Shown: positions 32,186-40,600, numbered from the stretch's first letter. The stretch is 45,824 bases of DNA from Streptomyces longispororuber (GCF_024448165.1 NZ_JAMOLN010000059.1:1-45824), one strand, 5' to 3'. Numbers and translations are program-made. The notes: generated by a model from the letters alone, not told the origin.

Positions 32186-32268
32186 GGACGGCGACGGACC
32201 GTCGGGGGCAGGGTCGTGTCCGAATCCCGCCAGCCCAGCGGAGCGCCACGCGCGACACTGGGAGCGTG

Positions 32269-33660
32269 ATGATCGACGAAGACACGCGCTACCAAGCCGT
32301 GCGCAGCCGCGACGCCCGGTTCGACGGGGAGTTCTTCTTCGCTGTCGAGACGACCGGGATCTACTGCCGCCCCAGCTGCCCCGCGGTCACCCCGAAGCGC
32401 CAGAACGTACGGTTCTACGCCACGGCCGCCGCCGCCCAGGGCTCCGGCTTCCGGGCCTGCCGACGGTGCAGGCCCGACGCCGTACCGGGCTCCGCCGCCT
32501 GGAACGTACGGGCGGACGTGGTCGGCCGGGCGATGCGCCTCATCGGGGACGGCATCGTCGACCGGGAGGGCGTCGGCGGCCTCGCGACCCGGCTTGGCTA
32601 CAGCGCCCGCCAGGTCCAGCGCCAGCTCACCGCCGAGGTCGGCGCGGGCCCGGTCGCCCTCGCCCGGGCCCAGCGCGCCCACACCGCACGCGTCCTGCTG
32701 CAGACCACCCCGCTGCCGGTCACCGAGATCGCGTTCGCGGCGGGATTCGCCAGCGTGCGGCAGTTCAACGACACGATCCGCGAGGTGTACGCCCGCACGC
32801 CCACGCAGCTGCGGGCCGACGCCCCGGGCCGCGCCGAGGAGCGCAGGGCCGTCGCCTCCGTCGCCGGGATCCCGCTGCGCCTCGCCCACCGCGGCGCGTA
32901 CCAGGCCACCCCGGTCTTCGACCTGCTCGGACGTGAACTCGTCGAAGGGATGGAGGAGTTGACGGGCGCCACCGGCTCCCGCATCTTCCGGCGCACGCTG
33001 CGCCTGCCCTACGGGACCGGCATCGTCTCCGTCGACGAGGCCGGGCACGAGCAGACCGGCGCGCAGGCCGAGCACCGCGGCGGCTGGCTCGACGCCCGGA
33101 TCCACCTCACGGACCTGCGGGACCTGACGACCGCGGTCGGGCGGCTGCGCCGGCTCCTCGACCTGGACGCCGACCCGTACGCGATCGACGAGCGGCTCGG
33201 CGCCGATCCCCGGCTCGCCCCGCTGGTCGCCGCCCGCCCCGGACTGCGCTCGCCCGGCGCCGCCGACCCCGACGAGCTGGCCGTGCGGATCCTGGCCGGA
33301 CCCGTGGCGTCGGCCCGGCTGGTCGAGCGGTACGGCAAGCGGCTCGACGCGCCCTGCGGCGCCCTCGACCGGGTCTTCCCCGCGCCGGACGCGCTGGTCG
33401 ACGAACCGGGCACGCTGGGCGCCCTGGCCCGCGCCCTCGCCGACGGCGCCCTGCGCCTGGACCCGGGCGCCGACCGCGACGACGCCGAAGCGGTGCTGCG
33501 CGCCCTGCCCGGGATGGATGCCCGCACCGTCGCCCTGATCCGGCTGCGCGCCCTGGGCGATCCCGACGTGGCCGTACCGGGCGACCTCGTCTCCTGCGCA
33601 GCATGGCGGCCCTGGCGGTCGTACGCGCGCCGACACCTCGACGTAGAAGGACAGTTGTGA
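32269..33660 (+). CDS. Ada-type regulator fused to AlkA-like DNA glycosylase
   Basis: A 463-residue fusion. Residues 1-75: Ada methyl-phosphotriester zinc domain with Cys33, Cys37, Cys64, Cys67 (GIYCRPSCPA, FRACRRCRPD). Residues 85-175: AraC-type helix-turn-helix (GVGGLATRLGYSARQVQRQL). Residues about 195-463: AlkA N-terminal and HhH-GPD glycosylase regions (LPGMDARTVALIRLRALGDP, ending WRPWRSYARRHL). It would sense alkylation damage, activate repair genes and excise alkylated bases. The catalytic-Asp loop seems about 15 residues shorter than in E. coli AlkA. ATG 32269 follows GGGAG closely; GTG 32266 is possible. The stop overlaps ogt in GTGA. Confidence 0.9.
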   Translation: MIDEDTRYQAVRSRDARFDGEFFFAVETTGIYCRPSCPAVTPKRQNVRFYATAAAAQGSGFRACRRCRPDAVPGSAAWNVRADVVGRAMRLIGDGIVDREGVGGLATRLGYSARQVQRQLTAEVGAGPVALARAQRAHTARVLLQTTPLPVTEIAFAAGFASVRQFNDTIREVYARTPTQLRADAPGRAEERRAVASVAGIPLRLAHRGAYQATPVFDLLGRELVEGMEELTGATGSRIFRRTLRLPYGTGIVSVDEAGHEQTGAQAEHRGGWLDARIHLTDLRDLTTAVGRLRRLLDLDADPYAIDERLGADPRLAPLVAARPGLRSPGAADPDELAVRILAGPVASARLVERYGKRLDAPCGALDRVFPAPDALVDEPGTLGALARALADGALRLDPGADRDDAEAVLRALPGMDARTVALIRLRALGDPDVAVPGDLVSCAAWRPWRSYARRHLDVEGQL

Positions 33661-34154
33661 GCACCGACCAGACGTACTGCACCACCCTGTGCAGCCCGCT
33701 CGGCGAGCTGCTGCTGACCGCCGACTCCACCGGCGCCCTCACCTCCCTCTCGGTCCCCGGCCAGAAGGGCGGGCGCACGGTCGAGGCCGGCTGGGTGACC
33801 GATCCCGGGCCCTTCGGCGCGGCCAGGGAACAGCTCGACGCCTACTTCGCCGGTGAACTCAAGGAGTTCCAGCTGGAGTTGAGTCCGCACGGCACCGATT
33901 TCCGGCGGCGGGTGTGGGACGCGCTCGACGACGTGCCGTACGGCGCCACCACCACGTACGGGGCCGTGGCCGCCGCCATCGGGGCCTCGCGGGCCGCCGT
34001 CCGGGCCGTCGGCGGAGCGGTCGGGGCCAATCCCCTCCTGATCCTCCGCCCCTGCCACCGGGTGATCGGCGCCGACGGCTCGCTCACCGGGTACGCGGGC
34101 GGCCTGGAGCGCAAGGTCCAGCTGCTCACCCTGGAGGGCGTCCACCAGGGCTGA
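33657..34154 (+). CDS. ogt: Methylated-DNA-[protein]-cysteine S-methyltransferase
   Basis: A 165-residue Ogt/MGMT protein that removes O6-methyl groups from guanine by one-time transfer to its own cysteine. The active site is RPCHRVIG with Cys133, preceded by the asparagine-hinge ANPLLIL, and the DNA-binding helix is YGAVAAAIGASRAAVRAVG. Start GTG 33657 overlaps the Ada/AlkA stop (GTGA) with AGAAGGA upstream, so both are translated together as an adaptive-response unit. Its last 29 bases overlap the convergent phosphopantetheinyl transferase gene. Confidence 0.95.
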   Translation: MSTDQTYCTTLCSPLGELLLTADSTGALTSLSVPGQKGGRTVEAGWVTDPGPFGAAREQLDAYFAGELKEFQLELSPHGTDFRRRVWDALDDVPYGATTTYGAVAAAIGASRAAVRAVGGAVGANPLLILRPCHRVIGADGSLTGYAGGLERKVQLLTLEGVHQG

Positions 34155-34821
34155 CCGCCGGGCCGATGGCGACCGCGGCCGTGTAGCCGGACGGCACCGG
34201 GACGTCGCGCACCGTCCAGCCGTCGGGAGCGGTGGGGGAGTCGGGGAGCGTGCCGACGTAGTCGAGGTCGGCGCCGCGGGCCAGGCCCGTGCCGATGCCC
34301 TTGAGGTAGGCCTCCTTGCGGACCCAGGTGCGGGCCACCGCGAGGCAGCGCTCCGACGGGGAGGCGAGGGCCGCGAGTTCGGCCTGCTCCCGGGGGTGGA
34401 GGACGACCGTCAGTTCGTCGGCGGTCTCCGGCGTGGGCAGCGCCTCGATGTCGGCGCCGACCGGTGCGTCGGCGACCGCGACGAGCGCGAGGTCGCCGCT
34501 GTGCGAGAGGGAGAAGTGCGGGCCGGGGACGTCCGCGAGGGCCGGCCGGCCGTGCGGGCGGCCGCAGTCGGGGCACGGCAGGCGGACGAAGCGTACGGCG
34601 CCGGGCGGGCGGCCGAGACGCTCGCCGAGGATGCCGCGCAGCGCCAGGTGCGCGGCGACGTACCGCGTCCGGTGCCGGTCCTGGCGGAAGGCGGCGGCGC
34701 GCCGCCGCTCGTCCGCGTCCAGGACGTCCGTGCCGCCGGCGGTCCCCGCGGGGTCCGCGTCCGTCGTCACCAGCCACAGGCGCACCGCCCCCGCGGGCGG
34801 CAACTCTCTCACCCGGTCCAT
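34126..34821 (-). CDS. Sfp-type 4'-phosphopantetheinyl transferase
   Basis: A 231-residue PPTase that transfers the phosphopantetheine arm of CoA to carrier proteins of polyketide, peptide or fatty-acid synthases. Magnesium motif VGADIE (Asp124, Glu126) and the second signature WVRKEAYLKGIG at 166-177 are intact. HFSLSHSGDLAL matches the CoA-binding region, and a CPDCGRPHGRP segment is usual in actinobacteria. It starts 3 bases after the response-regulator stop and so shares that operon. No synthase gene lies in this window, so it probably serves targets elsewhere. Confidence 0.92.
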   Translation of the reverse strand: MDRVRELPPAGAVRLWLVTTDADPAGTAGGTDVLDADERRRAAAFRQDRHRTRYVAAHLALRGILGERLGRPPGAVRFVRLPCPDCGRPHGRPALADVPGPHFSLSHSGDLALVAVADAPVGADIEALPTPETADELTVVLHPREQAELAALASPSERCLAVARTWVRKEAYLKGIGTGLARGADLDYVGTLPDSPTAPDGWTVRDVPVPSGYTAAVAIGPAVSPGGRPPG

Positions 34822-34824
34822 CAG

Positions 34825-35469
34825 TCATGCCTCCAGATAGCGCAGGACCGCCAGGATCCGCCGGTTGTAGCCGGTGGTGCGCGGCAGTTCGAGTTTGTCG
34901 AAGACCGTGTTCAGGTGTTTCTCGACCGCGCTGAGCGACAGGTGCAGACGTCCGGCGATGCCCGCGTTCGTGTGGCCCTGCGCCAGCACGTCGAGGACGT
35001 CGCGCTCGCGCGGCGTCAGCCGGGACAGCGGATCGGTGCGGGTGGAGCGGCCCACCAACTGCCGTACGACCTCCGGGTCGATGACCGCGCCGCCCGCCCG
35101 GATCCGGGTCAGGGCGTCGAGGAACTCCTCGACCTGCGCGACCCGGTCCTTGAGCAGATAGCCGACGCCCTCGGCGCCGCCTGCCAGCAACTGCGCCGCG
35201 TAGGTGCGCTCCACATGCTGGGAGAGGACCAGCACCCCGGTCCGCGGGCGGCGTTCACGGATCTCCAGGGCTGCCCGCAGTCCCTCCTCGGTGTGGGTCG
35301 GCGGCATCCGGATGTCGACGACCACGACGTCGGGCGTGAGCTCGTCGACCGTGTCGGGCAGCGTCGTGGCGTCACCGAGCGCGGCGACGACCTCGTGCCC
35401 CTCCTCGGCCAGCAGCCGCACCAGACCCTCGCGCAGCAGGGTCGAGTCCTCGGCGATGATCACACGCAC
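34825..35469 (-). CDS. LuxR/NarL-family response regulator
   Basis: A 214-residue response regulator. The receiver domain has the acidic pocket IIAEDS (Glu7, Asp8), phospho-acceptor Asp52 (VVVVDIRMPP) and Lys in GYLLKDRV. The LuxR helix-turn-helix runs at about 148-200 (LTPRERDVLDVLAQGHTNAG). GTG 35469 is preferred because GGAG lies 5 bases upstream; it overlaps the kinase stop by 10 bases. A GTG two codons in would give a 4-base overlap. Cognate of the histidine kinase just upstream. Confidence 0.92.
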   Translation of the reverse strand: MRVIIAEDSTLLREGLVRLLAEEGHEVVAALGDATTLPDTVDELTPDVVVVDIRMPPTHTEEGLRAALEIRERRPRTGVLVLSQHVERTYAAQLLAGGAEGVGYLLKDRVAQVEEFLDALTRIRAGGAVIDPEVVRQLVGRSTRTDPLSRLTPRERDVLDVLAQGHTNAGIAGRLHLSLSAVEKHLNTVFDKLELPRTTGYNRRILAVLRYLEA

Positions 35470-36611
35470 GGCAGCTCCGCGGTCACGATGGTGGGTCCCC
35501 CTGCGGGGCTGGAGACGCGCAGCCGGCCGTCGAGCGCCTCGACGCGGCCGCGCAGTCCGGCGAGTCCACTGCCCGCGGGATCGGCGCCGCCGCCCCCGTC
35601 GTCCCGCACCGACACGGTCAACACGCCGCCCGACACGGCCAGTTCGGCGCTGACGGTGGTGGCCGCGGCGTGCTTGGCGGCGTTCGTCACCGCTTCCGAC
35701 ACGACGAAGTAGGCGGCCGTCTCGACCAGTTGGGGCAGTGGGTCCGGTACGTCGAAGGCCAGGCGCAGCGGCACCGGACTGCGCTCCGCGACGCCGCCGA
35801 GCGCCTCGCGCAGACCGAGCCCGTCGAGCGCCGACGGATACACCCGCCAGGCCACCTCGCGCAGTTCGGTCAGCACGGCCCGGGACTCCTCGTGCGCCTG
35901 CCGGAGCAGTGCGTCGGCCTGCTCCGGGGTGCGGCCGGGGCGGCGGGCCCGGCCGAGCAGCATCGCGAGCGCGACCAGCCGCTGCTGGAGCCCGTCGTGC
36001 AGATCGCGCTCGATGCGGCGGCGCTCCGCGTCGACGGCGTGCACCACCGCGGCGCGGCTGGTGGCGAGTTCGTCGATGCGGCGCCGCAGCAGTTCCCGCT
36101 CCGAGGGGCCGAAGGTGTCGCGGGCCAGCCGGGCGTCGAGGACGTACAGGGAACGCAGCCCCTGCACGCCGAGGAAGAGCAGGGCGCCGCCCAGCAGGAG
36201 CTGCCCGAGGAGTTCGGCGACGCCGACCCGGCCGGTCACCAGCGCGGCGAGGAACACCGCCGCGAGGACGCCGCCGAACGCGAACAGGGCGAGCGTGACC
36301 GTGGTGACCGTTCCCGCGTACGTCCGCGCGGCGACGTACCGCAGCACCTGCCCGTCCCGCGGTGTGTAGTGCAGCGGGAAGCGGTCGCCGAAGAGGGCAC
36401 CGCGGCGGCGCCGGTCCAGGGCGGCGATCCGGCGGGCCCCCGCGGTCAGCGCGGCCCGCGCCCCCGCACGGGTCCGCGGCCACAGCAGGAAGGGACCGAG
36501 GACGGCCCCGGCAGCCGTGAGGTACAGCAGCCCCGCGCACGCGATGAGGCACCCGGCGAGCACCCCGGCCGCTCTCCGCCCCATCCCCGTGTCCGCCCCC
36601 GTCACCTGCAC
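35460..36611 (-). CDS. Sensor histidine kinase, HisKA_3 type
   Basis: A 383-residue membrane kinase. Predicted spans: one or two at about 14-44, then about 103-125 and 132-152, with a loop bearing RRRRGALFGDRFPLHYTPRD. The phospho-acceptor is His205 in ERRRIERDLHDGLQQRL. The ATPase domain has SEAVTNAAKHA (N box) and VRDDGGGGADPAGSGLAGLRGR (glycine box, shown over 20 bases apart in halves). Signal unknown. Start is uncertain: GTG 36611, GTG 36605 or ATG 36584. It follows the DedA gene by 11 bases and overlaps the response regulator. Confidence 0.88.
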   Translation of the reverse strand: MQVTGADTGMGRRAAGVLAGCLIACAGLLYLTAAGAVLGPFLLWPRTRAGARAALTAGARRIAALDRRRRGALFGDRFPLHYTPRDGQVLRYVAARTYAGTVTTVTLALFAFGGVLAAVFLAALVTGRVGVAELLGQLLLGGALLFLGVQGLRSLYVLDARLARDTFGPSERELLRRRIDELATSRAAVVHAVDAERRRIERDLHDGLQQRLVALAMLLGRARRPGRTPEQADALLRQAHEESRAVLTELREVAWRVYPSALDGLGLREALGGVAERSPVPLRLAFDVPDPLPQLVETAAYFVVSEAVTNAAKHAAATTVSAELAVSGGVLTVSVRDDGGGGADPAGSGLAGLRGRVEALDGRLRVSSPAGGPTIVTAELPCV

Positions 36612-36622
36612 GGAAGCCGACC

Positions 36623-37300
36623 CTACCGGTCCTGCCTGACGCGCGGCCGGGCCTCCCGGTGCCTGCCCCGGCCCCGCAGCCGGACGACGAGGTACCCGGC
36701 CACCGCGACGACCGCCGCCCCGAGCACCACCTTCGAGACCACGCCCACGTACGTCTCCACCAGGTCCCACTGGTCGCCCAGCCAGTAACCGGCCAGCACC
36801 AGCACGGAGTTCCAGACCAGCGAGCCGACCGCGGTGAGCGACAGGAACACCGGCAGCGGCATCCGCTCCACGCCCGCGGGGACCGAGATCAGACTGCGGA
36901 AGATCGGCACCATCCGGCCGAGCAGCACCGCCTTCGTGCCGTGCCGCAGGAACCACGCCTCGGTCTTCTCCAGGTCGGATACCTTCACCAGCGGCAGCCG
37001 GCCCCACACCGCGTACATCCGCTCCCGCCCGACGACCCGGCCGATCCCGTACAGCGCCGCCGCCCCGACCACGGAGCCGAGCGTCGTCCAGAACAGCGCG
37101 GAGACGAGGGAGATCACGCCCTGCCCGGCCGCGAATCCGGTCAGCGGCAGGATGACCTCGCTGGGCAGCGGCGGGAACAGGTTCTCCAGGGCGATGGCGA
37201 GTCCGGCGCCCGGCCCGCCGAGCACGTCGACGAGGTGGGCCGCCCAGCCCGCTATGCCGGTGGTCGGCTCCGCGGCGGCGGCCGTGGTCACGAGGTGCAT
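36623..37300 (-). CDS. DedA-family membrane protein
   Basis: A 225-residue DedA/SNARE-associated protein, now viewed as lipid scramblase or undecaprenyl-phosphate flippase relatives. Signatures: ENLFPPLPSEVILPLTGFAA near the N terminus and GRMVPIFRSLISVPAGVERM in the middle, the amphipathic re-entrant regions. About four to five hydrophobic spans, basic C terminus (RLRGRGRHREARPRVRQDR). GGAGA precedes ATG 37300. Probably the first gene of an operon with kinase, response regulator and PPTase. Confidence 0.93.
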   Translation of the reverse strand: MHLVTTAAAAEPTTGIAGWAAHLVDVLGGPGAGLAIALENLFPPLPSEVILPLTGFAAGQGVISLVSALFWTTLGSVVGAAALYGIGRVVGRERMYAVWGRLPLVKVSDLEKTEAWFLRHGTKAVLLGRMVPIFRSLISVPAGVERMPLPVFLSLTAVGSLVWNSVLVLAGYWLGDQWDLVETYVGVVSKVVLGAAVVAVAGYLVVRLRGRGRHREARPRVRQDR

Positions 37301-37423
37301 ACGAGGTCTCCAGGCAAGGGGATCGACTGGGTCCGTGGCTGCTGCCCGAACTCCCACCCAGGCTAGAAACCGCTGATCAGTGCCACTACGAGGGTAACCG
37401 TTTGGCAAAGTGCGGTGATCCGC

Positions 37424-37459
37424 GCCGGTGACCCCGCGGTTTTCCGCAGGGTCACCGGC
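37424..37459 (-). terminator. Strong terminator hairpin after the GH95-type gene
   Basis: GCCGGTGACCC (37424-37434) pairs with GGGTCACCGGC (37449-37459). After one mismatch four more pairs follow, closing on a TTTT loop. It lies 13 bases beyond the GH95 stop and upstream of the DedA start, so it serves the GH95 gene and insulates DedA. Confidence 0.8.
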
Positions 37460-37471
37460 ACGTGCGGGGCC

Positions 37472-39817
37472 CTATGCGGGCAGCCCCCAGCGCGGCGCCT
37501 GCGCGTTCGGCGTGACCGGTGAGATCCGCAGGTCGGGGCGCTCGCCCGCGGCCGTGATCAGCGCCGACTCGCCCCTGCCGAGCCTGATCCGGATCGCGCC
37601 GTCGCCCGCGTCCTCGTACGACAGCTTCCGGCCGCCGTGCCCGTCCCGGACGTCGATCGCGCCCGCGATCCCGTGCCGCACGACACACGGCGCACCGGCC
37701 TCGCTCGTCACGCGCACCCACCGCGTGACGCCCTTCTCGCGGACGGCGCTCAGCAGGAACGCGCCCTGCGTGCGGAAGTCGTGCACCGCCAGGTCCGCCC
37801 AGGCGGCGGGCAGCGCCGGGAAGACCCGGATGGTCCCGCCCCACGACTGGCAGACCATGTCGTGCAGCGACTGGGCCGCCGACAGCGGCGTCTCGATGAC
37901 CGGCCCCGACTCCTTGTACATGGTGTTGGCCTGGATGAAGCGGCTCATCAGCTGGCCCAGGTACTTCAGCGCGTCCTCGCCCTTGCCGAGCAGCGCCGAC
38001 ATCGAGGCGGCGCCCGTGAACGTGTAGCCCTGGAGCGCCCCCTCGAAGCCGACCCAGTGGGCGAGGGACTTCTCGATCAGGGCCCGCTCGTCGGCGTCCT
38101 CGCCGGTCAGCTCGTACAGCGGATAGACGGCCAGCATGTGCGAGTAGTGGCGGTGCGACTTCGCGAAGGGGATGTCCGCGCCGATCATGAAGCCGTTCGC
38201 GTCGGTCGGGTACGCCACCCGCTTCGCGAGCACCTCCCGCCAGCGCGGCGCCAGGTCGTCGTCGATGCCGAGCACCTCGGCCGACTCCAGCAGGGTCCGG
38301 CAGCCCCAGGTGAGCAGCATCAGGTCGTAGTTGCAGTCGCGGGTGTTGCCGCCGTACTCGGGCGAGAAGGTCGCCGGCAGGTGCAGCCTGCCGTCCGCGC
38401 CCGGCTCCAGGAAGTGCAGGTAGTAGCTGATCGCCTTGCGCAGCAGCGGGTAGAGGGTGTCGCGCAGGATCCGCTCGTCCATGGTGTGGCGGTAGCTCAG
38501 CCACACGTTGTGCAGCGCCCAGGTGAGGTTGCCGACCTCGGGCGTGGGGGTGGCCTGGCCGGGGATGCCGACGCCGTAGCCCTGGGCGTTGCTGGTGGCG
38601 CCGCCGTTGACCAGGTGGATGTCGGTGGTGCGCGGGATGCCCAGCGAGTCGGCGCGGTACGGGGCCGCCATCTCGGCGGTGAGGTTGTCCCGGAACTCGC
38701 CGAGCGCCCGGGTCACCGCGTCGAGTTCGAGGTGGTTGGAGCCGTGGATCAGCCAGTACTCCAGCTGCACGTTGAGGTTCCACCAGGTCGCGGGCCACGG
38801 GGTGGGCTCCAGCCAGGGGCCGCTGGTCGCCATGACCGGGGCGTCGCGGCGGGCCGCGGACGCCGTCTTGTACAGCTGGATCCAGTAGAACCGCTGGATC
38901 CGGGCGTCCGGCACCGACAGGAAGCTCTTGCGGTAGTACGCGTGCCACCAGGCGCGGTGCCCGGCGGCGAGGGCGTCGTAGGGGAGCCGGGCGACGTCCC
39001 TGACCGCGGCGAGCGCCTTGTCGCGGGCGGTGGCCTTCGGGTACGAGTGCCGCACGGTCACGTACAGGGTGCGCACCCCGTCCCGGTCCCGCTCGCGCCA
39101 CGCGGTGACGTGCTCGCCGCCGGACAGCAGCGACTGCACGGACGCCGTCACGTCCCCGTCGTACGAGCCGACCTCGGCGGGCGGATTGCCCTCGTACCCG
39201 GCCGGTATCGGCTGGAACGCGGCGCGCGGGCTCTTCGCCTCGGCCGGGTGGAAGACCCACCGGAAACCGGCCTCGCCCTCGCTCGGGGTGACCTCGACGG
39301 CGAGCACGGAGAGCGCGTTGGTGACCTGGGCGCGCAGTGTCAGGGTGCCCTTGTCGGTGGTGAGCGTGCCGGTCAGTTCGGCGTCGCGCAGCCGCAGCCG
39401 CCAGTCGAGGCCGGTGATCGTGCCGACGGGCTCCAGGGTGAAGTGGCCGATCGGCAGCCGGGCGAGACCGAAGAGCGAGCCGAACTGCGGCCGGTGGTCC
39501 TGCACCTCGGAGTGCTGGACGTTGAAGCGGACCGCGTTCTTGCCCGGCTCCTGGTAGATGCCGCTGCCGAGCAGGCCGTTGCCCAGGTACGGGCCCTCGT
39601 ACCAGGTCGTCGGCATCTTCTGCCAGACCAGGTCGGCGTCGTCGAGGACGGTGCGCCAGGCGTCGGGACCCGCCTGCACCGGTCCGCCCTGCACCGGTCC
39701 GCCGCCGGCGGTGACGGGCCCGGCCGCGGTCGCCTGTCCGGGCAGGGTGCCCACCAGGGCCGCACCGCCCAGCGCGGATCCGGTGGCGAGCACGGTTCGT
39801 CTGGACGGGCTTGGCAT
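37472..39817 (-). CDS. Secreted glycoside hydrolase, family 95-like
   Basis: A 781-residue Tat-exported enzyme (signal PSPSRRTVLATGSALGGAAL). It resembles GH95: an N-terminal beta-sandwich (LGNGLLGSGIYQEPGKNAVR), an (alpha/alpha)6 barrel (TWWNLNVQLEYWLIHGSNHL, then LPATFSPEYGGNTRDCNYDL, where the Glu may be catalytic), and a C-terminal beta domain (QSWGGTIRVFPALPAAWADL). GH95 members remove alpha-L-fucose or alpha-L-galactose; which applies here is unclear. CAGGAGG precedes ATG 39817. The linker after the signal has a repeated GGPVQ unit from a 15-base duplication. Single-gene transcript with its own promoter and terminator. Confidence 0.82.
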   Translation of the reverse strand: MPSPSRRTVLATGSALGGAALVGTLPGQATAAGPVTAGGGPVQGGPVQAGPDAWRTVLDDADLVWQKMPTTWYEGPYLGNGLLGSGIYQEPGKNAVRFNVQHSEVQDHRPQFGSLFGLARLPIGHFTLEPVGTITGLDWRLRLRDAELTGTLTTDKGTLTLRAQVTNALSVLAVEVTPSEGEAGFRWVFHPAEAKSPRAAFQPIPAGYEGNPPAEVGSYDGDVTASVQSLLSGGEHVTAWRERDRDGVRTLYVTVRHSYPKATARDKALAAVRDVARLPYDALAAGHRAWWHAYYRKSFLSVPDARIQRFYWIQLYKTASAARRDAPVMATSGPWLEPTPWPATWWNLNVQLEYWLIHGSNHLELDAVTRALGEFRDNLTAEMAAPYRADSLGIPRTTDIHLVNGGATSNAQGYGVGIPGQATPTPEVGNLTWALHNVWLSYRHTMDERILRDTLYPLLRKAISYYLHFLEPGADGRLHLPATFSPEYGGNTRDCNYDLMLLTWGCRTLLESAEVLGIDDDLAPRWREVLAKRVAYPTDANGFMIGADIPFAKSHRHYSHMLAVYPLYELTGEDADERALIEKSLAHWVGFEGALQGYTFTGAASMSALLGKGEDALKYLGQLMSRFIQANTMYKESGPVIETPLSAAQSLHDMVCQSWGGTIRVFPALPAAWADLAVHDFRTQGAFLLSAVREKGVTRWVRVTSEAGAPCVVRHGIAGAIDVRDGHGGRKLSYEDAGDGAIRIRLGRGESALITAAGERPDLRISPVTPNAQAPRWGLPA
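39673..39702. repeat. 15-bp perfect tandem duplication in the GH95-type gene
   Basis: CCTGCACCGGTCCGC occurs twice in direct succession (39673-39687, 39688-39702), in frame, encoding the doubled GGPVQ of the linker after the signal peptide. Confidence 0.9.
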
Positions 39818-39862
39818 GGCGCCTCCTGGGCTCGACGATTCATCGGAGCTATCCCGCGCTGA

Positions 39863-39891
39863 AAGCTAGAGATGAGGCACTGGTGAGTCAA
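39863..39891 (-). promoter_or_regulatory. Predicted promoter of the GH95-type gene
   Basis: On the minus strand TTGACT (39891-39886), 17-base spacer, TAGCTT (39868-39863), about 45 bases before ATG 39817. An 11-bp palindrome AGATCCGATCT at 39903-39913 lies just upstream. Confidence 0.55.
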
Positions 39892-39973
39892 TAGTGAGGG
39901 ATAGATCCGATCTACTCGTCCGCCGTCCTCAGGTGAGCTCCGCTCTCGGAGAAGCTGCGCGGAGCGCATGCCT

Positions 39974-40016
39974 CGGGGCGCGGGGAACTGCGCGACCAGC
40001 CGCCGACGACCCGCGG
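39974..40016. repeat. Dispersed palindromic element, half copy
   Basis: GGGGCGCGGGGAACTGCGCG followed by ACCAGCCGCC, then a tail CCGCGGACG...CACCGTC like that after the copy at 32095. Lies downstream of the DUF456 gene in the 242-base gap before GH95; the remainder of this gap holds a 7-bp hairpin (GCTCCGC/GCGGAGC, 39937-39965). Confidence 0.65.
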
Positions 40017-40059
40017 ACGCGGCGGCGCACCGTCACGGCGGACCATCGGACCGGGCGCC

Positions 40060-40542
40060 TCAGCCCCAGATCAGGGCTCCCACCCACGCACCTACGATCA
40101 GCAGACACGCGAACAGCTCGGCCAGCACGCTGGACCCTCCGGCCCGCATGGCCGTCCTGGTCGAAGCGGCAGCGTCCCCGTGCCCGCCCAGCCGCAGCCG
40201 CTCCGCGACGTAGATCCCGCCGACGAAGCCCGGGATCGCCCCGATCACCGGGACCACGCAGAAGCCGACGACCGCCCCCAGGCCCATCCACAGCGCGAGC
40301 TTGCGCGTCGCGCCCGCCTGCCGCAGCCGGCGCGGCGGCAGCTGCCAGCGCAGCACCTGCGAGGCGAGCAGCACGACGGTGGCGCCCACCAGCACGCCCC
40401 AGGCCAGACCGGACGGATCGCGCAACGCCCACACGGCGACCGCGGCCCACACCAGCCACGAACCGGGCACCCCCGGCACCAGCACCCCGCACACGCCGAG
40501 CGCCATCACGGCCCCGACCAGCAGGAGTTCCCACGGTCCCAT
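40060..40542 (-). CDS. DUF456 family membrane protein
   Basis: A 160-residue membrane protein of the DUF456 family. Hydrophobic spans at about 5-40, 45-65, 82-112 and 138-158. The glycine-rich re-entrant motif GAIPGFVGGIYVAERLR and the N-terminal VCGVLVPGVPGSWLVW are family hallmarks. Function not established. ATG 40542 with only a distant purine stretch upstream. Located 58 bases downstream of the TrmB-like regulator stop on the same strand, possibly co-transcribed. Confidence 0.85.
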   Translation of the reverse strand: MGPWELLLVGAVMALGVCGVLVPGVPGSWLVWAAVAVWALRDPSGLAWGVLVGATVVLLASQVLRWQLPPRRLRQAGATRKLALWMGLGAVVGFCVVPVIGAIPGFVGGIYVAERLRLGGHGDAAASTRTAMRAGGSSVLAELFACLLIVGAWVGALIWG

Positions 40543-40600
40543 CTGCCAAGGGTCCCCCAGCCGGGGGGAAAGCGCAGGTCAGCAGCGGCCCAATGGGACG

